Shown here: one piece after another, positions 34,418 to 42,786 of the stretch
Numbering within the stretch: position 1 is the stretch's first letter
How the letters are laid out: every line of letters starts with the position of its first letter
From: Arthrobacter liuii
Lineage (GTDB): Bacteria > Actinomycetota > Actinomycetes > Actinomycetales > Micrococcaceae
Direction: 5' to 3'
DNA: 64,000 bases
Assembly: GCF_014639275.1 (NCBI RefSeq)
Contig: NZ_BMFW01000001.1
Location: 200,468 to 264,467 of the forward strand
Translations under genes and position numbers: made by a program
The notes under the pieces: generated by a model
The model's input: the letters and a program-made list of their open reading frames with translations, nothing else
Told to the model about the DNA's origin: nothing
Databases searched by the model: none

Positions 34418-35236
34418 GTGAGTACAACAGACTTCCTGAACACGGACCCGTTCGCTGCCGCCCGCGCCGCGGCGGACTACATTGCCGAAGAGACAGGGGT
34501 GGACCATCATGACACCGCCCTGGTCCTCGGTTCCGGGTGGGGCGGGGCCGCCGACCTGATCGGCGAGACCACTGCCACCCTGTCCGCCGAGGAGGTCCCG
34601 GGCTTCCACGCCCCCGCCGTGGAGGGCCACGTGGGCACCATCCGGTCCGTACTGACAAAGGCGGGAAAGCGGGCACTGGTCCTGGGCGCCCGCACCCACT
34701 ACTACGAGGGCAAGGGCGTCCGCGCCGTAGTGCACGGCATCCGGACCGCCGCGGCCGCGGGGTGCAGCACGCTGGTCCTCACCAACGGCTGCGGCGGGCT
34801 CAATGAGGACTGGGCCCCCGGCACACCGGTACTGATCCGGGACCACATCAACCTCACCGCCGCCTCCCCGCTGGAAGGCGCCACCTTCGTGGACCTGACA
34901 GACCTGTACTCGCCGCGGATCCGCAAACTGGCCCGCGACGTGGACTCCACCCTGGACGAGGGCGTCTACGCACAGTTCCCCGGCCCCCACTATGAGACGC
35001 CGGCGGAGGTGCAGTACGCCAAGCGGATCGGCGCAGACCTCGTCGGCATGTCGACGGCGCTGGAGGCCATCGCGGGGCGGCACGCGGGCATGGAAGTGTT
35101 CGGCATTTCGCTGGTCACCAACCTTGCAGCGGGCATCAGCCCCCAACCGCTCAGCCACCAGGAGGTTATCGAATCCGGCCAGGCAGCGGGCCCGCGCATC
35201 TCCAGGCTGCTGGCGGGCATCATCGGCCGGCTCTAG
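34418..35236 (+). CDS. punA: Purine-nucleoside phosphorylase
   Basis: 272 residues, trimeric PNP family. Cleaves purine (deoxy)ribonucleosides with phosphate to base and (deoxy)ribose-1-phosphate. The phosphate-binding loop VLGSGWG (about 36-42), the TNGCGGLNEDWAPG and IRDHINL segments, QFPGPHYETPAE and SLVTN are all family signatures; the Asn of SLVTN favours 6-oxopurines (inosine, guanosine). The GTG start is leaderless by its -10. It is followed after 57 bases by a phospho-sugar mutase, which would handle the sugar phosphate it makes, and further on by deoC. Confidence 0.93.
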   Translation: MSTTDFLNTDPFAAARAAADYIAEETGVDHHDTALVLGSGWGGAADLIGETTATLSAEEVPGFHAPAVEGHVGTIRSVLTKAGKRALVLGARTHYYEGKGVRAVVHGIRTAAAAGCSTLVLTNGCGGLNEDWAPGTPVLIRDHINLTAASPLEGATFVDLTDLYSPRIRKLARDVDSTLDEGVYAQFPGPHYETPAEVQYAKRIGADLVGMSTALEAIAGRHAGMEVFGISLVTNLAAGISPQPLSHQEVIESGQAAGPRISRLLAGIIGRL

Positions 35237-35280
35237 CCCGCCAGGCGCCCGGGGTGCATCATGTGGATGGGCAATGACGA

Positions 35281-35293
35281 TAGCGTTATGCCC
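35281..35293 (+). promoter_or_regulatory. -10 hexamer directly before the phospho-sugar mutase start
   Basis: TAGCGT at 35281-35286 lies 7 bases before the ATG at 35294, supporting a leaderless message and that ATG rather than the in-frame ATGs at 35261 and 35288. Confidence 0.5.
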
Positions 35294-37045
35294 ATGACGT
35301 CTTCCGATGCCGAACTTCGCCTGCTCACTGAAGCCCGCGAATGGGCTGCCCAAGACCCGGATGCCGCAACGAAGGCGTCGCTCCTCGAGCTTGTCCGCCT
35401 TGTGGGGAATGGCGATCCCGCGGCCCGGCAGGAACTGGAAGACAGCTTCCGCGGAACCCTGCAGTTCGGCACGGCAGGTCTGCGCGCAGCCCTGGGCCCC
35501 GGGCCTAACCGGATGAACCGGGTGGTGGTCCGCCGCGCCGCAGCGGGACTCGCGGCCTTCCTGGTTGACGCCGTGGCCAAGGCGTCCGCCGGCACCCCGG
35601 TGCGTGCCGTCGTCGGCTACGACGCCCGGCGCAACTCCGATGTCTTCGCGGCCGAAACGGCTGCCATCTTCACCGCGGCCGGCATCGAGACCTTCCTGCT
35701 GCCGGCGGCCCTCCCCACTCCCCTGCTGGCGTACGCCGTCCGGGCCCTGGACTGCGACGGCGGCGTCATGGTCACCGCCAGCCACAACCCGCCGCAGGAC
35801 AACGGGTACAAGGTGTATCTGGGCCGGCATGCCGTAGCGGCGGACGGCGACGGTGCCCAGATCGTGGCGCCCTACGACGCGGAAATCGCCGCCCGGATCA
35901 GCGCCGTGGGGCCGCAGGAATCGATCGCGCTGGCAGAGAGCGGCTGGACCGTCCTGGACGGCTCGCTGGCGGCCGACTATGAGCGGGCGGCGGCGGCACT
36001 CGCCATGCCGGAGCGCTTTCCCGCACGCGACCTGCGGATTGTCCTGACCCCGCTGCACGGCGTGGGCGGCGGCACCGCGCTGGACGTGTTGAAAGCTGCA
36101 GGTTTCACGGATGTCACCGTGGTGGCCGAACAGGCTGAACCGGACCCCGATTTCCCCACCGTGAGTTTCCCCAACCCGGAGGAACCCGGGGCCCTGGACC
36201 TTGCGCTGGAAGCGGCAGCCCGGCTGGACGCCGACCTCGTGATCGCCAACGACCCCGACGCTGACAGGGCAGCCGTGGCCGCGAAAGACCCCGACACCGG
36301 TGCCTGGCGGATGCTCCGCGGCGACGAGGTGGGATCCCTGCTGGGCGCGCACATAGTGGCACGGCTGGCAGAAGACGGCCCTGCCGGTGCTGTGGCGGAT
36401 GGCCAGGGCGTCTTCGCCAATTCGATTGTTTCCTCACGGCTGCTGGCCCGCATCGCCGCCGCCGCCGGCTTCGCCCATAAGGAGACCCTGACCGGGTTCA
36501 AGTGGATTTCCCGGGTTCCGGGCCTGGTCTACGGCTACGAGGAGGCGCTGGGGTACTGCGTGGCGCCGGACCTTGTGAAGGACAAGGACGGGATTTCGGC
36601 CGCGGTCCTGATCGCCGAACTCGCGGCCACCGCCAAAGCGGCGGGCAAGACGGTCTTCGACACGCTGGATGAGCTCTACCTTCAGCACGGCCTGCACGCC
36701 AGCGACCAACTGAGCATCAGGGTTGCGGACCTGGGGCTCCTGGACGCCATGATGAACCGCCTCCGGGTTTCGCCGCCGGAGTCGTTCGGGCAGTCAGCCG
36801 TAGAGGTCTTCACGGACCTGGCCGACGGCAGCGCGCAGCTGCCGCCCACCGAGGGCCTGCTCTACATCACCCGCAACCTGACCCGCGTGATCATCAGGCC
36901 CAGCGGCACCGAGCCCAAACTCAAGTGCTACCTGGAGGTCATACACCACGCGGGATCCGCCGCGGAGCTGCCCGCTGCACGCCAGGCCGCCAGGGCCTCG
37001 CTGGATGAGGTCCTGCACGACGTCAGCGAAGCACTGGGGCTCTAA
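35294..37045 (+). CDS. Phospho-sugar mutase (phosphopento-/phosphoglucomutase type)
   Basis: 583 residues, four-domain alpha-D-phosphohexomutase. The catalytic phosphoserine is S163 in TASHNP, the Mg2+ loop is DPDADR near residue 318, the sugar-specificity loop is GYEEALGY, and the phosphate-binding loop is RPSGTEPK near 539. Related bacterial enzymes (PgcA/PmmB type) interconvert 1- and 6-phosphates of glucose or mannose, or 1- and 5-phosphates of (deoxy)ribose. Directly after punA, with deoC further on, the pentose role (phosphopentomutase in purine nucleoside salvage) is likely here. Start chosen by the -10 geometry and the usual N-terminal length. Confidence 0.88.
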   Translation: MTSSDAELRLLTEAREWAAQDPDAATKASLLELVRLVGNGDPAARQELEDSFRGTLQFGTAGLRAALGPGPNRMNRVVVRRAAAGLAAFLVDAVAKASAGTPVRAVVGYDARRNSDVFAAETAAIFTAAGIETFLLPAALPTPLLAYAVRALDCDGGVMVTASHNPPQDNGYKVYLGRHAVAADGDGAQIVAPYDAEIAARISAVGPQESIALAESGWTVLDGSLAADYERAAAALAMPERFPARDLRIVLTPLHGVGGGTALDVLKAAGFTDVTVVAEQAEPDPDFPTVSFPNPEEPGALDLALEAAARLDADLVIANDPDADRAAVAAKDPDTGAWRMLRGDEVGSLLGAHIVARLAEDGPAGAVADGQGVFANSIVSSRLLARIAAAAGFAHKETLTGFKWISRVPGLVYGYEEALGYCVAPDLVKDKDGISAAVLIAELAATAKAAGKTVFDTLDELYLQHGLHASDQLSIRVADLGLLDAMMNRLRVSPPESFGQSAVEVFTDLADGSAQLPPTEGLLYITRNLTRVIIRPSGTEPKLKCYLEVIHHAGSAAELPAARQAARASLDEVLHDVSEALGL

Positions 37046-37066
37046 CTGCCAGGAGGTTAAGCCCGA

Positions 37067-37105
37067 AAGGGGCGCCGGAGCTTTAAGGCCCCGGGCCCCT
37101 TTAAG
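37067..37105. terminator. Possible bidirectional terminator between mutase and nirD
   Basis: AAAGGGGC and GCCCCTTT at the two ends are complementary and enclose a GC-rich segment of about 20 bases. It lies between convergent genes. The exact fold is uncertain because alternative pairings exist. Confidence 0.5.
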
Positions 37106-37117
37106 TGTGTCGAAATG

Positions 37118-37498
37118 CTAGAGCTCCACCTCAACGAAACCGTCGATGACGCGGGTGCTGAACGCTTCCAGCCGCAGGCCCGTGGTGGCGAAGCATTCAC
37201 CGGTTTCAAGGTCGTAGACCTCTTTGTGCAGCGGCGAGGCGATGGTGGGACGCATCCCCTTGGAACCCAGGATGCCGCGGGCCATGACGTGTGCTCCGGT
37301 GGCAGGATCCTGGTGCGCCACCGCGAAGACTTCCTCCGGGCCGGTACGGAACAGCGCCACCTGGCGGCCTGCGACCAAGGCGGCCTCGCCCCAGGCGGGT
37401 TCAAGGTCGTCTACCGGGCAGACACGGTGCCAGCCGGCTCCGAATCCGGCGCTGTCTGATTCGGCGGCGAGCGCCCCAAGTTCCAGTGTTGCCGTCAT
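37118..37498 (-). CDS. nirD: Nitrite reductase (NADH) small subunit
   Basis: 126 residues with the Rieske-like fold of NirD. The cluster-ligand positions are not Cys/His pairs: AHQDPATGAH and SPLHKE replace the usual CxH and CxxH, so no [2Fe-2S] cluster is bound, as in other NirD proteins. Partner of NirB in reducing nitrite to ammonium. Start ATG at 37498 with AAAGGAG 8 bases upstream. Unusually, it is divergent from nirB instead of following it; the 259-bp gap has separate -10 hexamers and GlnR-like box sets for each direction, so both subunits should still be induced together. Confidence 0.92.
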   Translation of the reverse strand: MTATLELGALAAESDSAGFGAGWHRVCPVDDLEPAWGEAALVAGRQVALFRTGPEEVFAVAHQDPATGAHVMARGILGSKGMRPTIASPLHKEVYDLETGECFATTGLRLEAFSTRVIDGFVEVEL

Positions 37499-37559
37499 TG
37501 TCCGGCTCCTTTCCCTGTGCCTGTTGTCCTTGCAGTGGCTGCTTTTGCTGCCGTGTCCC

Positions 37560-37613
37560 ACGCTAGGATCCGGGTGTTTCAACGGGGTGCGGTGAATGTG
37601 TCCGGCGCGTAAA
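37560..37613 (-). promoter_or_regulatory. nirD promoter with GlnR-like boxes (minus strand)
   Basis: On the minus strand: TTTAC (37613-37609), GACAC (37602-37598), CGCAC (37591-37587), GAAAC (37580-37576), each start 11 bases apart. Ten bases later is TAGCGT (37565-37560). The first, second and fourth boxes fit the GlnR consensus well. Confidence 0.65.
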
Positions 37614-37653
37614 AGAGACCTAACGCGACCGGAAACGCGTTCGTGATGCAGAA

Positions 37654-37707
37654 GTTAAGTTGACGAAACAATTGGGAAACTGAGGCGAAACTGCCCTTCC
37701 CTAGGCT
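37654..37707 (+). promoter_or_regulatory. nirB promoter with GlnR-like boxes
   Basis: GTTAA at 37654, then GAAAC at 37665, 37676 and 37687, all at an 11-bp period, then exactly 10 bases and TAGGCT (37702-37707). This is the clearest GlnR-type site in the window, centred about 41 bases before the expected start of transcription, the normal activator position. Confidence 0.75.
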
Positions 37708-37757
37708 GGACGCACAAGCTGCAGAGCACCGTCTGCGGCCCATGCGAAAGGCCCACC

Positions 37758-40388
37758 GTGACCGAACAGACTTCAAGCACAGAGACTCCGCGCCGCATTG
37801 TCGTCGCCGGCGGCGGCCCCGCGGCCCACCGTTTTGCTGACGCCATGCATGCCCGCGGCCTCGACGGCTGGCATGTCACGGTCCTCACGGAAGAAGCCCA
37901 CCTCCCCTATGACAGGGTGGCGCTCTCCAAGGCCCTCACCGACAGCGGTGTGGACCTCACCCTTGGAACCGCCTCGATGTGGGACCACGGCTCGCTGGTG
38001 CTAAAGACCGGTGAACGCGTGGTGAAGATCAACGCAGGGGCAAAGACGGTTGAAACGGCGGCCGGACACGCCTACGAATACGACGAACTGGTGGTTGCCA
38101 CGGGTTCGGACGCCACGCGCCTGCCCATCCCCGGTGCACAGCACGCCCACGTCTACCGCACCCTTGAGGATGTGTGGGCCATCAACAAGGCCATCGCCGA
38201 CCTCACCGGGAAACTTGGCCGCAAAGTCAATGCCGTCACTATCGGCGGCGGGCTCCTGGGCCTCGAATCGGCCGCGGGCACCGCGCAGCTCGGTGCCACC
38301 CCCGTGGTCATCAACGGCGCTCCCTGGCTCATGAACACGCAGCTGGACGAGGGCGCCGGCCAGGCCTTGGGCCGGCTCATCGAGGCCAAGGGCTTCGAAG
38401 TCCACGGCGGCGTGTTCCCCGCCGGGATTTTGACGGACGACGACGGCCAGGTCACCGGGGTGCTCATGGCGGACGAACGCGTCATCCCGGCCGACCTGGT
38501 GATTGTCGCGATCGGCGTCAAGCCCCGCGACGAGCTCTTCCGTGCCGCCGAGGGTGAAGATCAGCTCTTCAGCCTGGGCCAGCGCGGCGGCGTGGTCATC
38601 AACGACTACTGCGCCACCGAGGTGCAGGGCATCTGGGCCATCGGTGAAGTGGCCAACTTTGGCGGCATGTGCCTGGGCCTGGTGGCTCCCGCCAACACCA
38701 TGGCCGAGATCGTGGCCGACCGGCTGCACGGCGGCGACGCCACCTTCCCGGGGTTCGATACTGCCACCAAGCTGAAGCTGTCCGGCGTGGACGTGGCCAG
38801 CTTCGGTGACGCCTTCGCCCGTACCGAGCGCGCCCTGGAAATTGTCTATGCCGACCCCGCCCGCGGCGTGTACCAGAAGATCGTCACCACCGACGATGCC
38901 AAGACCCTCCTGGGCGGCATCTTCGTGGGCGACGCGTCCCCCTATATGAGCCTGCGGCCGCTCCTGGGCCGCGAACTTCCCGCCGAGCCCGGTGCGTTCC
39001 TCAGCGCGGCGGGCGGCGGCGAGGCCCCGGAAACCGAGCTTCCGGACGACGCCACCCTGTGCTCCTGCAACAATGTCACCGCCGGCTCCATCCGAGACGC
39101 CATCAACGGCTGCGGCGCCTGCGAGGGCAACGCCCCGGTCCAGGAGCTGGGTGAGTTGAAGGGCTGCACCCGCGCCGGAACCCAGTGCGGTTCCTGCGTG
39201 CCCATGCTGAAGAAGCTGCTGGAAACCGAGCTGACCAAGTCCGGCGTCGAGGTCTCCAAGGCCCTGTGCGAGCACATTGAACTGTCCCGCCAGGAACTGT
39301 TCGACGCCATCCGCGTCCTGGAACTGACCTCCTTCGAGGAGATCATGGCCAAGTACGGCACCGGCGCCGGCTGCGACATCTGCAAGCCCACCATCGCCAA
39401 CATCCTGGCCAGCCAGAACAGCGCGTACGTGCTGGACGCCGGCCGTGGCACCCTTCAGGACACCAACGACCGCGCCCTGGCCAACATGCAGAAAGACGGC
39501 ACCTACTCGGTGGTTCCGCGCATCGCCGGCGGCGAGATCACACCCAGGAAGCTGGGCGTCATCGCGGCAGTGGCCGAGAAGTACAACCTCTACACGAAGA
39601 TCACCGGGGGCCAGCGCATCGATATGTTCGGCGCCCGGCTGGAGCAGCTCCCGGAGATCTGGAAGGAACTGGTGGACGCCGGTTTCGAGTCCGGCCAGGC
39701 GTACGGCAAGAGCCTGCGTACGGTGAAGTCCTGCGTCGGGTCCACGTGGTGCCGGTTCGGCGTCCAGGATTCGGTGGCCATGGCCATCCAGCTGGAACTG
39801 CGCTACCGCGGCCTGCGCAGCCCGCACAAGCTCAAGATGGGCGTTTCCGGTTGCGCCCGGGAATGCGCCGAAGCCCGTGGTAAGGACGTGGGCGTGATCG
39901 CCACTGCCGACGGCTGGAACCTGTACGTCGGCGGCAACGGCGGCGCAACCCCGGCCCACGCCCAGTTGCTGGCCAAGGACCTGGACGACGAGACGCTGAT
40001 CAAGTACATCGACCGCTACTTCATGTACTACATCCGCACCGCCGACCGCCTCCAGCGCACGGCCCGGTGGCAGGAGGAACTCGACGGCGGGATCAAGCAC
40101 GTCGAGGATGTGGTGGTCAAGGACATCCTGGGCATCGCCGAGGAACTCGAAGCGGCCATGTCCAGGCACGTTGACACCTACGTGGACGAATGGGCGGACA
40201 CCCTGAAGGATCCCGAGCGCCTGCGCCGGTTCCGTTCCTTTGTCAACGCTCCCGACCAGAAGGACGACTCCATCACCTTCGTCCCCGACGAGCGCGGCCA
40301 GATGCGGCCGGCCACGGCGGAGGAAAAAGGCAGGGTCCTGATCGGCGCTTCCATCCCCATCCGACCGCGCGACGGGAACGAGGCGTAG
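37758..40388 (+). CDS. nirB: NADH nitrite reductase large subunit, siroheme-dependent
   Basis: 876 residues; reduces nitrite to ammonium with NADH. FAD/NAD half at 1-330 (VVAGGGPAAHRF, YDRVALSK, IGGGLLGLESAAG). A BFD [2Fe-2S] domain is at about 430-490 (LCSCNN...CGSC), with more cysteines around 537-540 (CDIC). The sulfite/nitrite reductase half starts at about 580; its [4Fe-4S]-siroheme ligands are the Cys in CVGSTWC and in GCARECAE. GTG start with GAAAGG 7 bases upstream. It is first in an operon nirB-cobA-nnaR; cobA makes the siroheme precursor that this enzyme needs. Induction by nitrogen limitation is expected from its GlnR-type promoter. Confidence 0.95.
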   Translation: MTEQTSSTETPRRIVVAGGGPAAHRFADAMHARGLDGWHVTVLTEEAHLPYDRVALSKALTDSGVDLTLGTASMWDHGSLVLKTGERVVKINAGAKTVETAAGHAYEYDELVVATGSDATRLPIPGAQHAHVYRTLEDVWAINKAIADLTGKLGRKVNAVTIGGGLLGLESAAGTAQLGATPVVINGAPWLMNTQLDEGAGQALGRLIEAKGFEVHGGVFPAGILTDDDGQVTGVLMADERVIPADLVIVAIGVKPRDELFRAAEGEDQLFSLGQRGGVVINDYCATEVQGIWAIGEVANFGGMCLGLVAPANTMAEIVADRLHGGDATFPGFDTATKLKLSGVDVASFGDAFARTERALEIVYADPARGVYQKIVTTDDAKTLLGGIFVGDASPYMSLRPLLGRELPAEPGAFLSAAGGGEAPETELPDDATLCSCNNVTAGSIRDAINGCGACEGNAPVQELGELKGCTRAGTQCGSCVPMLKKLLETELTKSGVEVSKALCEHIELSRQELFDAIRVLELTSFEEIMAKYGTGAGCDICKPTIANILASQNSAYVLDAGRGTLQDTNDRALANMQKDGTYSVVPRIAGGEITPRKLGVIAAVAEKYNLYTKITGGQRIDMFGARLEQLPEIWKELVDAGFESGQAYGKSLRTVKSCVGSTWCRFGVQDSVAMAIQLELRYRGLRSPHKLKMGVSGCARECAEARGKDVGVIATADGWNLYVGGNGGATPAHAQLLAKDLDDETLIKYIDRYFMYYIRTADRLQRTARWQEELDGGIKHVEDVVVKDILGIAEELEAAMSRHVDTYVDEWADTLKDPERLRRFRSFVNAPDQKDDSITFVPDERGQMRPATAEEKGRVLIGASIPIRPRDGNEA

Positions 40389-40390
40389 CC

Positions 40391-41422
40391 ATGCAGCTCA
40401 GTATCGACCTCACCGGCCGGAACGTCCTAGTGGCCGGCGCCCCTGCAGCCGCGCGGCAGGCGCTGCGGCGGTATGAAGCCGCGGGCGCCGTCGTGCACCG
40501 CCTTGGCAGCCCCGGCGAAGCCCGGTTCGTCCACCTGCCGGAGCGGCTGTTCCTTGTTGCCGCCGTCGAGGACGGACAGTCCGGCTGGGACGCTTTCCTT
40601 GACCGCTGCCGGAAGACCGGCCTCCCCGTCGCTGCCGAGCCCGCGGGCGGCCCCGCCGGCCACGTCACCCTGGTGGGCGGCGGCCCCGGCACCAGCGACC
40701 TGCTCACCGTGGCGGCCGTCAAGGCGCTCCGCGACGCAGACGTGGTGTTCTACGACCGGCTGGCCCCGTACCAGGAGCTGCCGCTGTTGACATCCGCGGA
40801 ACTCGTGGACGTCGGAAAGAAGCCGGGGCACCACAAGGTCAGCCAGTCGGAAATCGAGAAGCTGATGGTGGAGAGTGCGCTGGCCGGCAACAACGTGGTC
40901 CGCCTCAAGGGCGGGGACCCGTATGTCTTTGGCCGCGGCGGGGAGGAAGTCGCCGCGTGCGTGGCAGCCGGCGTCAAAGTGCACGTCATCTCCGGCGTCA
41001 CCAGCGCCATCTCGGTGCCGGCCGCCGCGGGAATTCCGGTCACCCACCGTGAAGTCAGCCGCATGTTCACGGTGGTTTCCGGGCACGCCCCGCTCACCGA
41101 AAAGGAACACCAGCACCTGGCCGGGCTGGGCGGCACCATCGTGGTGCTCATGGGCATCGGCACCCTCCACCAGCTCGCGGCAGGGCTGCGCCGCGCCGGG
41201 ATGCGCGCCGACATGCCCATGGCCGTGGTGGAGCGGGGCTACCGGCCAGGCCAGCGCACCACCATCGCAGACCTGGGCACCATCACCTCCGCCGCTGCCG
41301 GCTGCAGCAACCCGGCGGTGCTGGTGATCGGCGAGGTGGTACGGGTGGCCGAAGCCAACCAGTGCCATGCCGGAGCCGCCGCCGACCTGGACAGGCTGGC
41401 GGCATCGCTGCTGGGATCATGA
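40391..41422 (+). CDS. cobA: Uroporphyrinogen-III C-methyltransferase with remnant CysG-type N-domain
   Basis: 343 residues. Residues ~95-330 are a complete SUMT: VTLVGGGPGTSDLLTVAAVKAL, YDRL, VRLKGGDPYVFGRGGEE and the SGVTSAISVPAAAGIPVTHR loop. It methylates uroporphyrinogen III to precorrin-2 with two SAM, towards siroheme for NirB. The first ~80 residues look like a shortened precorrin-2 dehydrogenase/ferrochelatase domain (CysG-N): a Rossmann start NVLVAGAP in place of a glycine-rich GxGxxA loop, and LFLVAAVEDG..., a strand typical of that domain. It is probably inactive or structural. Starts 2 bases after the nirB stop and overlaps or nearly touches the next gene. Confidence 0.9.
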   Translation: MQLSIDLTGRNVLVAGAPAAARQALRRYEAAGAVVHRLGSPGEARFVHLPERLFLVAAVEDGQSGWDAFLDRCRKTGLPVAAEPAGGPAGHVTLVGGGPGTSDLLTVAAVKALRDADVVFYDRLAPYQELPLLTSAELVDVGKKPGHHKVSQSEIEKLMVESALAGNNVVRLKGGDPYVFGRGGEEVAACVAAGVKVHVISGVTSAISVPAAAGIPVTHREVSRMFTVVSGHAPLTEKEHQHLAGLGGTIVVLMGIGTLHQLAAGLRRAGMRADMPMAVVERGYRPGQRTTIADLGTITSAAAGCSNPAVLVIGEVVRVAEANQCHAGAAADLDRLAASLLGS

Positions 41423-41436
41423 AAGGATTGACCCCC

Positions 41437-42585
41437 ATGACCGCACTTGCACCGGCCGATCCCACGCAGGCTGAAGAAGCCACCGACGCCGCGGAGGCGC
41501 CCCTGGAGGGGTTCCGCATCGGAGTCACCTCTGACCGGCGTTCCCGTGACCTGATTGAGGCGCTCGAACGCCGCGGCGCCGAAGTGCTGCACGCACCCGC
41601 GCTGAAGATCGCCCCCGTCCAGGAGGACATGCGCCTCATCGAGGACACGCACGCCGTCATCGCCGCCAAGCCGGACCTGTGCATCGCCACCACCGCCTAC
41701 GGCATGCGCCGCTGGTGCGAGGCCGCGGACTCCTTCGGGATCGGCGATGAACTGCTGGAAACACTGGGGAACTGCCGTATGTTCGTGCGGGGACCCAAAG
41801 CCCGCGGTGCCGTCCGCGCGGCCGGCCTCGCCGACGTCGGCATCAGCAGCGACGAAACCACCGCCACGCTGGTGGACATGCTGCTGACCGAAGGCGTCCG
41901 GGGCAAGACGGTGGCTATGCAGCTGCACGGCTACACGGACGTCCGCCAGATCGAGCGCCTGCGGATGTCGGGCGCCACTGTCCTGACCGTGACGCCGTAC
42001 CGCTGGGTCAAGCCCGACGGCGAGGACAAGCTTCCGCGGCTGATCGACGCCGCCTGCAGCGGGAACCTTGACGTCCTGACCTTCACGAGCGCCCCCGCGG
42101 TGGACGCGATGTGGAGCACCGCCCATGAGATGGGCCTCTACAAGCAGCTGGTGGAGAGCCTGAAACTGAACGTCACCACGGCCGTGGTGGGTCCCGTAAC
42201 GGCGCAGCCCCTCCTGGATGCGGGCGTGACCCCGCTGGTCCCGGAGCGGTTCCGGATGGGGGCCCTCATCCGGCTGGTGTGCGAGCATCTGGCACTGAAC
42301 CATGTGCGCCGGCTGGATACCCGGTCAGGGAACATCGAGCTCCGCGGCCGCAGCCTGCGGATCGACGGACAGCAGGTGGAGCTGGCGCCCGCTCCGCTGC
42401 TGCTGCTGCGCGCCCTGCTCGGTGCCGGCGGCGCGGTCCTGTCCCGCGAATCGCTGTCTGACCTGCTGGAACTTCGGGGTTCCGTGCACGCGCTCGATAT
42501 GACCGTGAGCAGGCTGCGCTCATCGCTGCCGGACGGCAAGCTCATTGAGACGGTGGTCAAGCGGGGCTACCGCATCCGCATCTGA
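41437..42585 (+). CDS. nnaR: HemD-like/winged-helix regulator of nitrate assimilation (NnaR type)
   Basis: 382 residues. Residues ~25-270 have the uroporphyrinogen-III synthase (HemD) fold (GFRIGVTSDRR...LIEALERRGAEV, TTAYGMRRW, ATLVDMLL, LTFTSAPAV). Residues ~285-382 form an OmpR/PhoB-type winged helix ending VVKRGYRIRI. This fusion is the architecture of NnaR of Streptomyces and mycobacteria, which works with GlnR to activate nitrate and nitrite assimilation genes (family knowledge). It is third in the nirB operon, so likely in a positive loop. The ATG at 41437 has AAAGGA upstream; an in-frame ATG at 41419 overlaps the cobA stop (ATGA) and is an alternative. HemD catalysis is possible but a regulatory role is more likely. 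Confidence 0.88.
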   Translation: MTALAPADPTQAEEATDAAEAPLEGFRIGVTSDRRSRDLIEALERRGAEVLHAPALKIAPVQEDMRLIEDTHAVIAAKPDLCIATTAYGMRRWCEAADSFGIGDELLETLGNCRMFVRGPKARGAVRAAGLADVGISSDETTATLVDMLLTEGVRGKTVAMQLHGYTDVRQIERLRMSGATVLTVTPYRWVKPDGEDKLPRLIDAACSGNLDVLTFTSAPAVDAMWSTAHEMGLYKQLVESLKLNVTTAVVGPVTAQPLLDAGVTPLVPERFRMGALIRLVCEHLALNHVRRLDTRSGNIELRGRSLRIDGQQVELAPAPLLLLRALLGAGGAVLSRESLSDLLELRGSVHALDMTVSRLRSSLPDGKLIETVVKRGYRIRI

Positions 42586-42689
42586 CCAGCCCAAACGCGG
42601 TCAATGTGTCGGCTGGCGGATGGATGAGAGGTGCGTCACGGGTTGTGTTACCGGCCGGTAAATACTGGCGAACAAGGGCCCGTTGAACA

Positions 42690-42732
42690 GCAACTGCGGG
42701 GAAACACGCCGGAAAAAACGCGAGCCTACGCT
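42690..42732 (+). promoter_or_regulatory. GlnR-like promoter of the short FAD oxidoreductase gene
   Basis: GCAAC at 42690, GAAAC at 42701 and GAAAA at 42712, 11 bases apart, then exactly 10 bases and TACGCT (42727-42732). The geometry equals that at nirB, nirD and narK, so this gene probably belongs to the same regulon. Confidence 0.6.
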
Positions 42733-42786
42733 GGGTTCCATCACGAAGTCCGGCCGCTTACCGGCCGCCAGCGAAAGGGCCAGCAC

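Noticed and set aside
34322..36352. Upstream extension of the LpdA frame to 1150 residues
   Set aside because: The extra part is antisense to punA and the mutase gene and shows no family similarity; FAD-fold sequence starts right after the ATG at 34321.
37118..37498. Missing Rieske ligands in NirD as a sign of a broken gene
   Set aside because: NirD proteins of NADH nitrite reductases normally lack cluster ligands; length and fold are intact.
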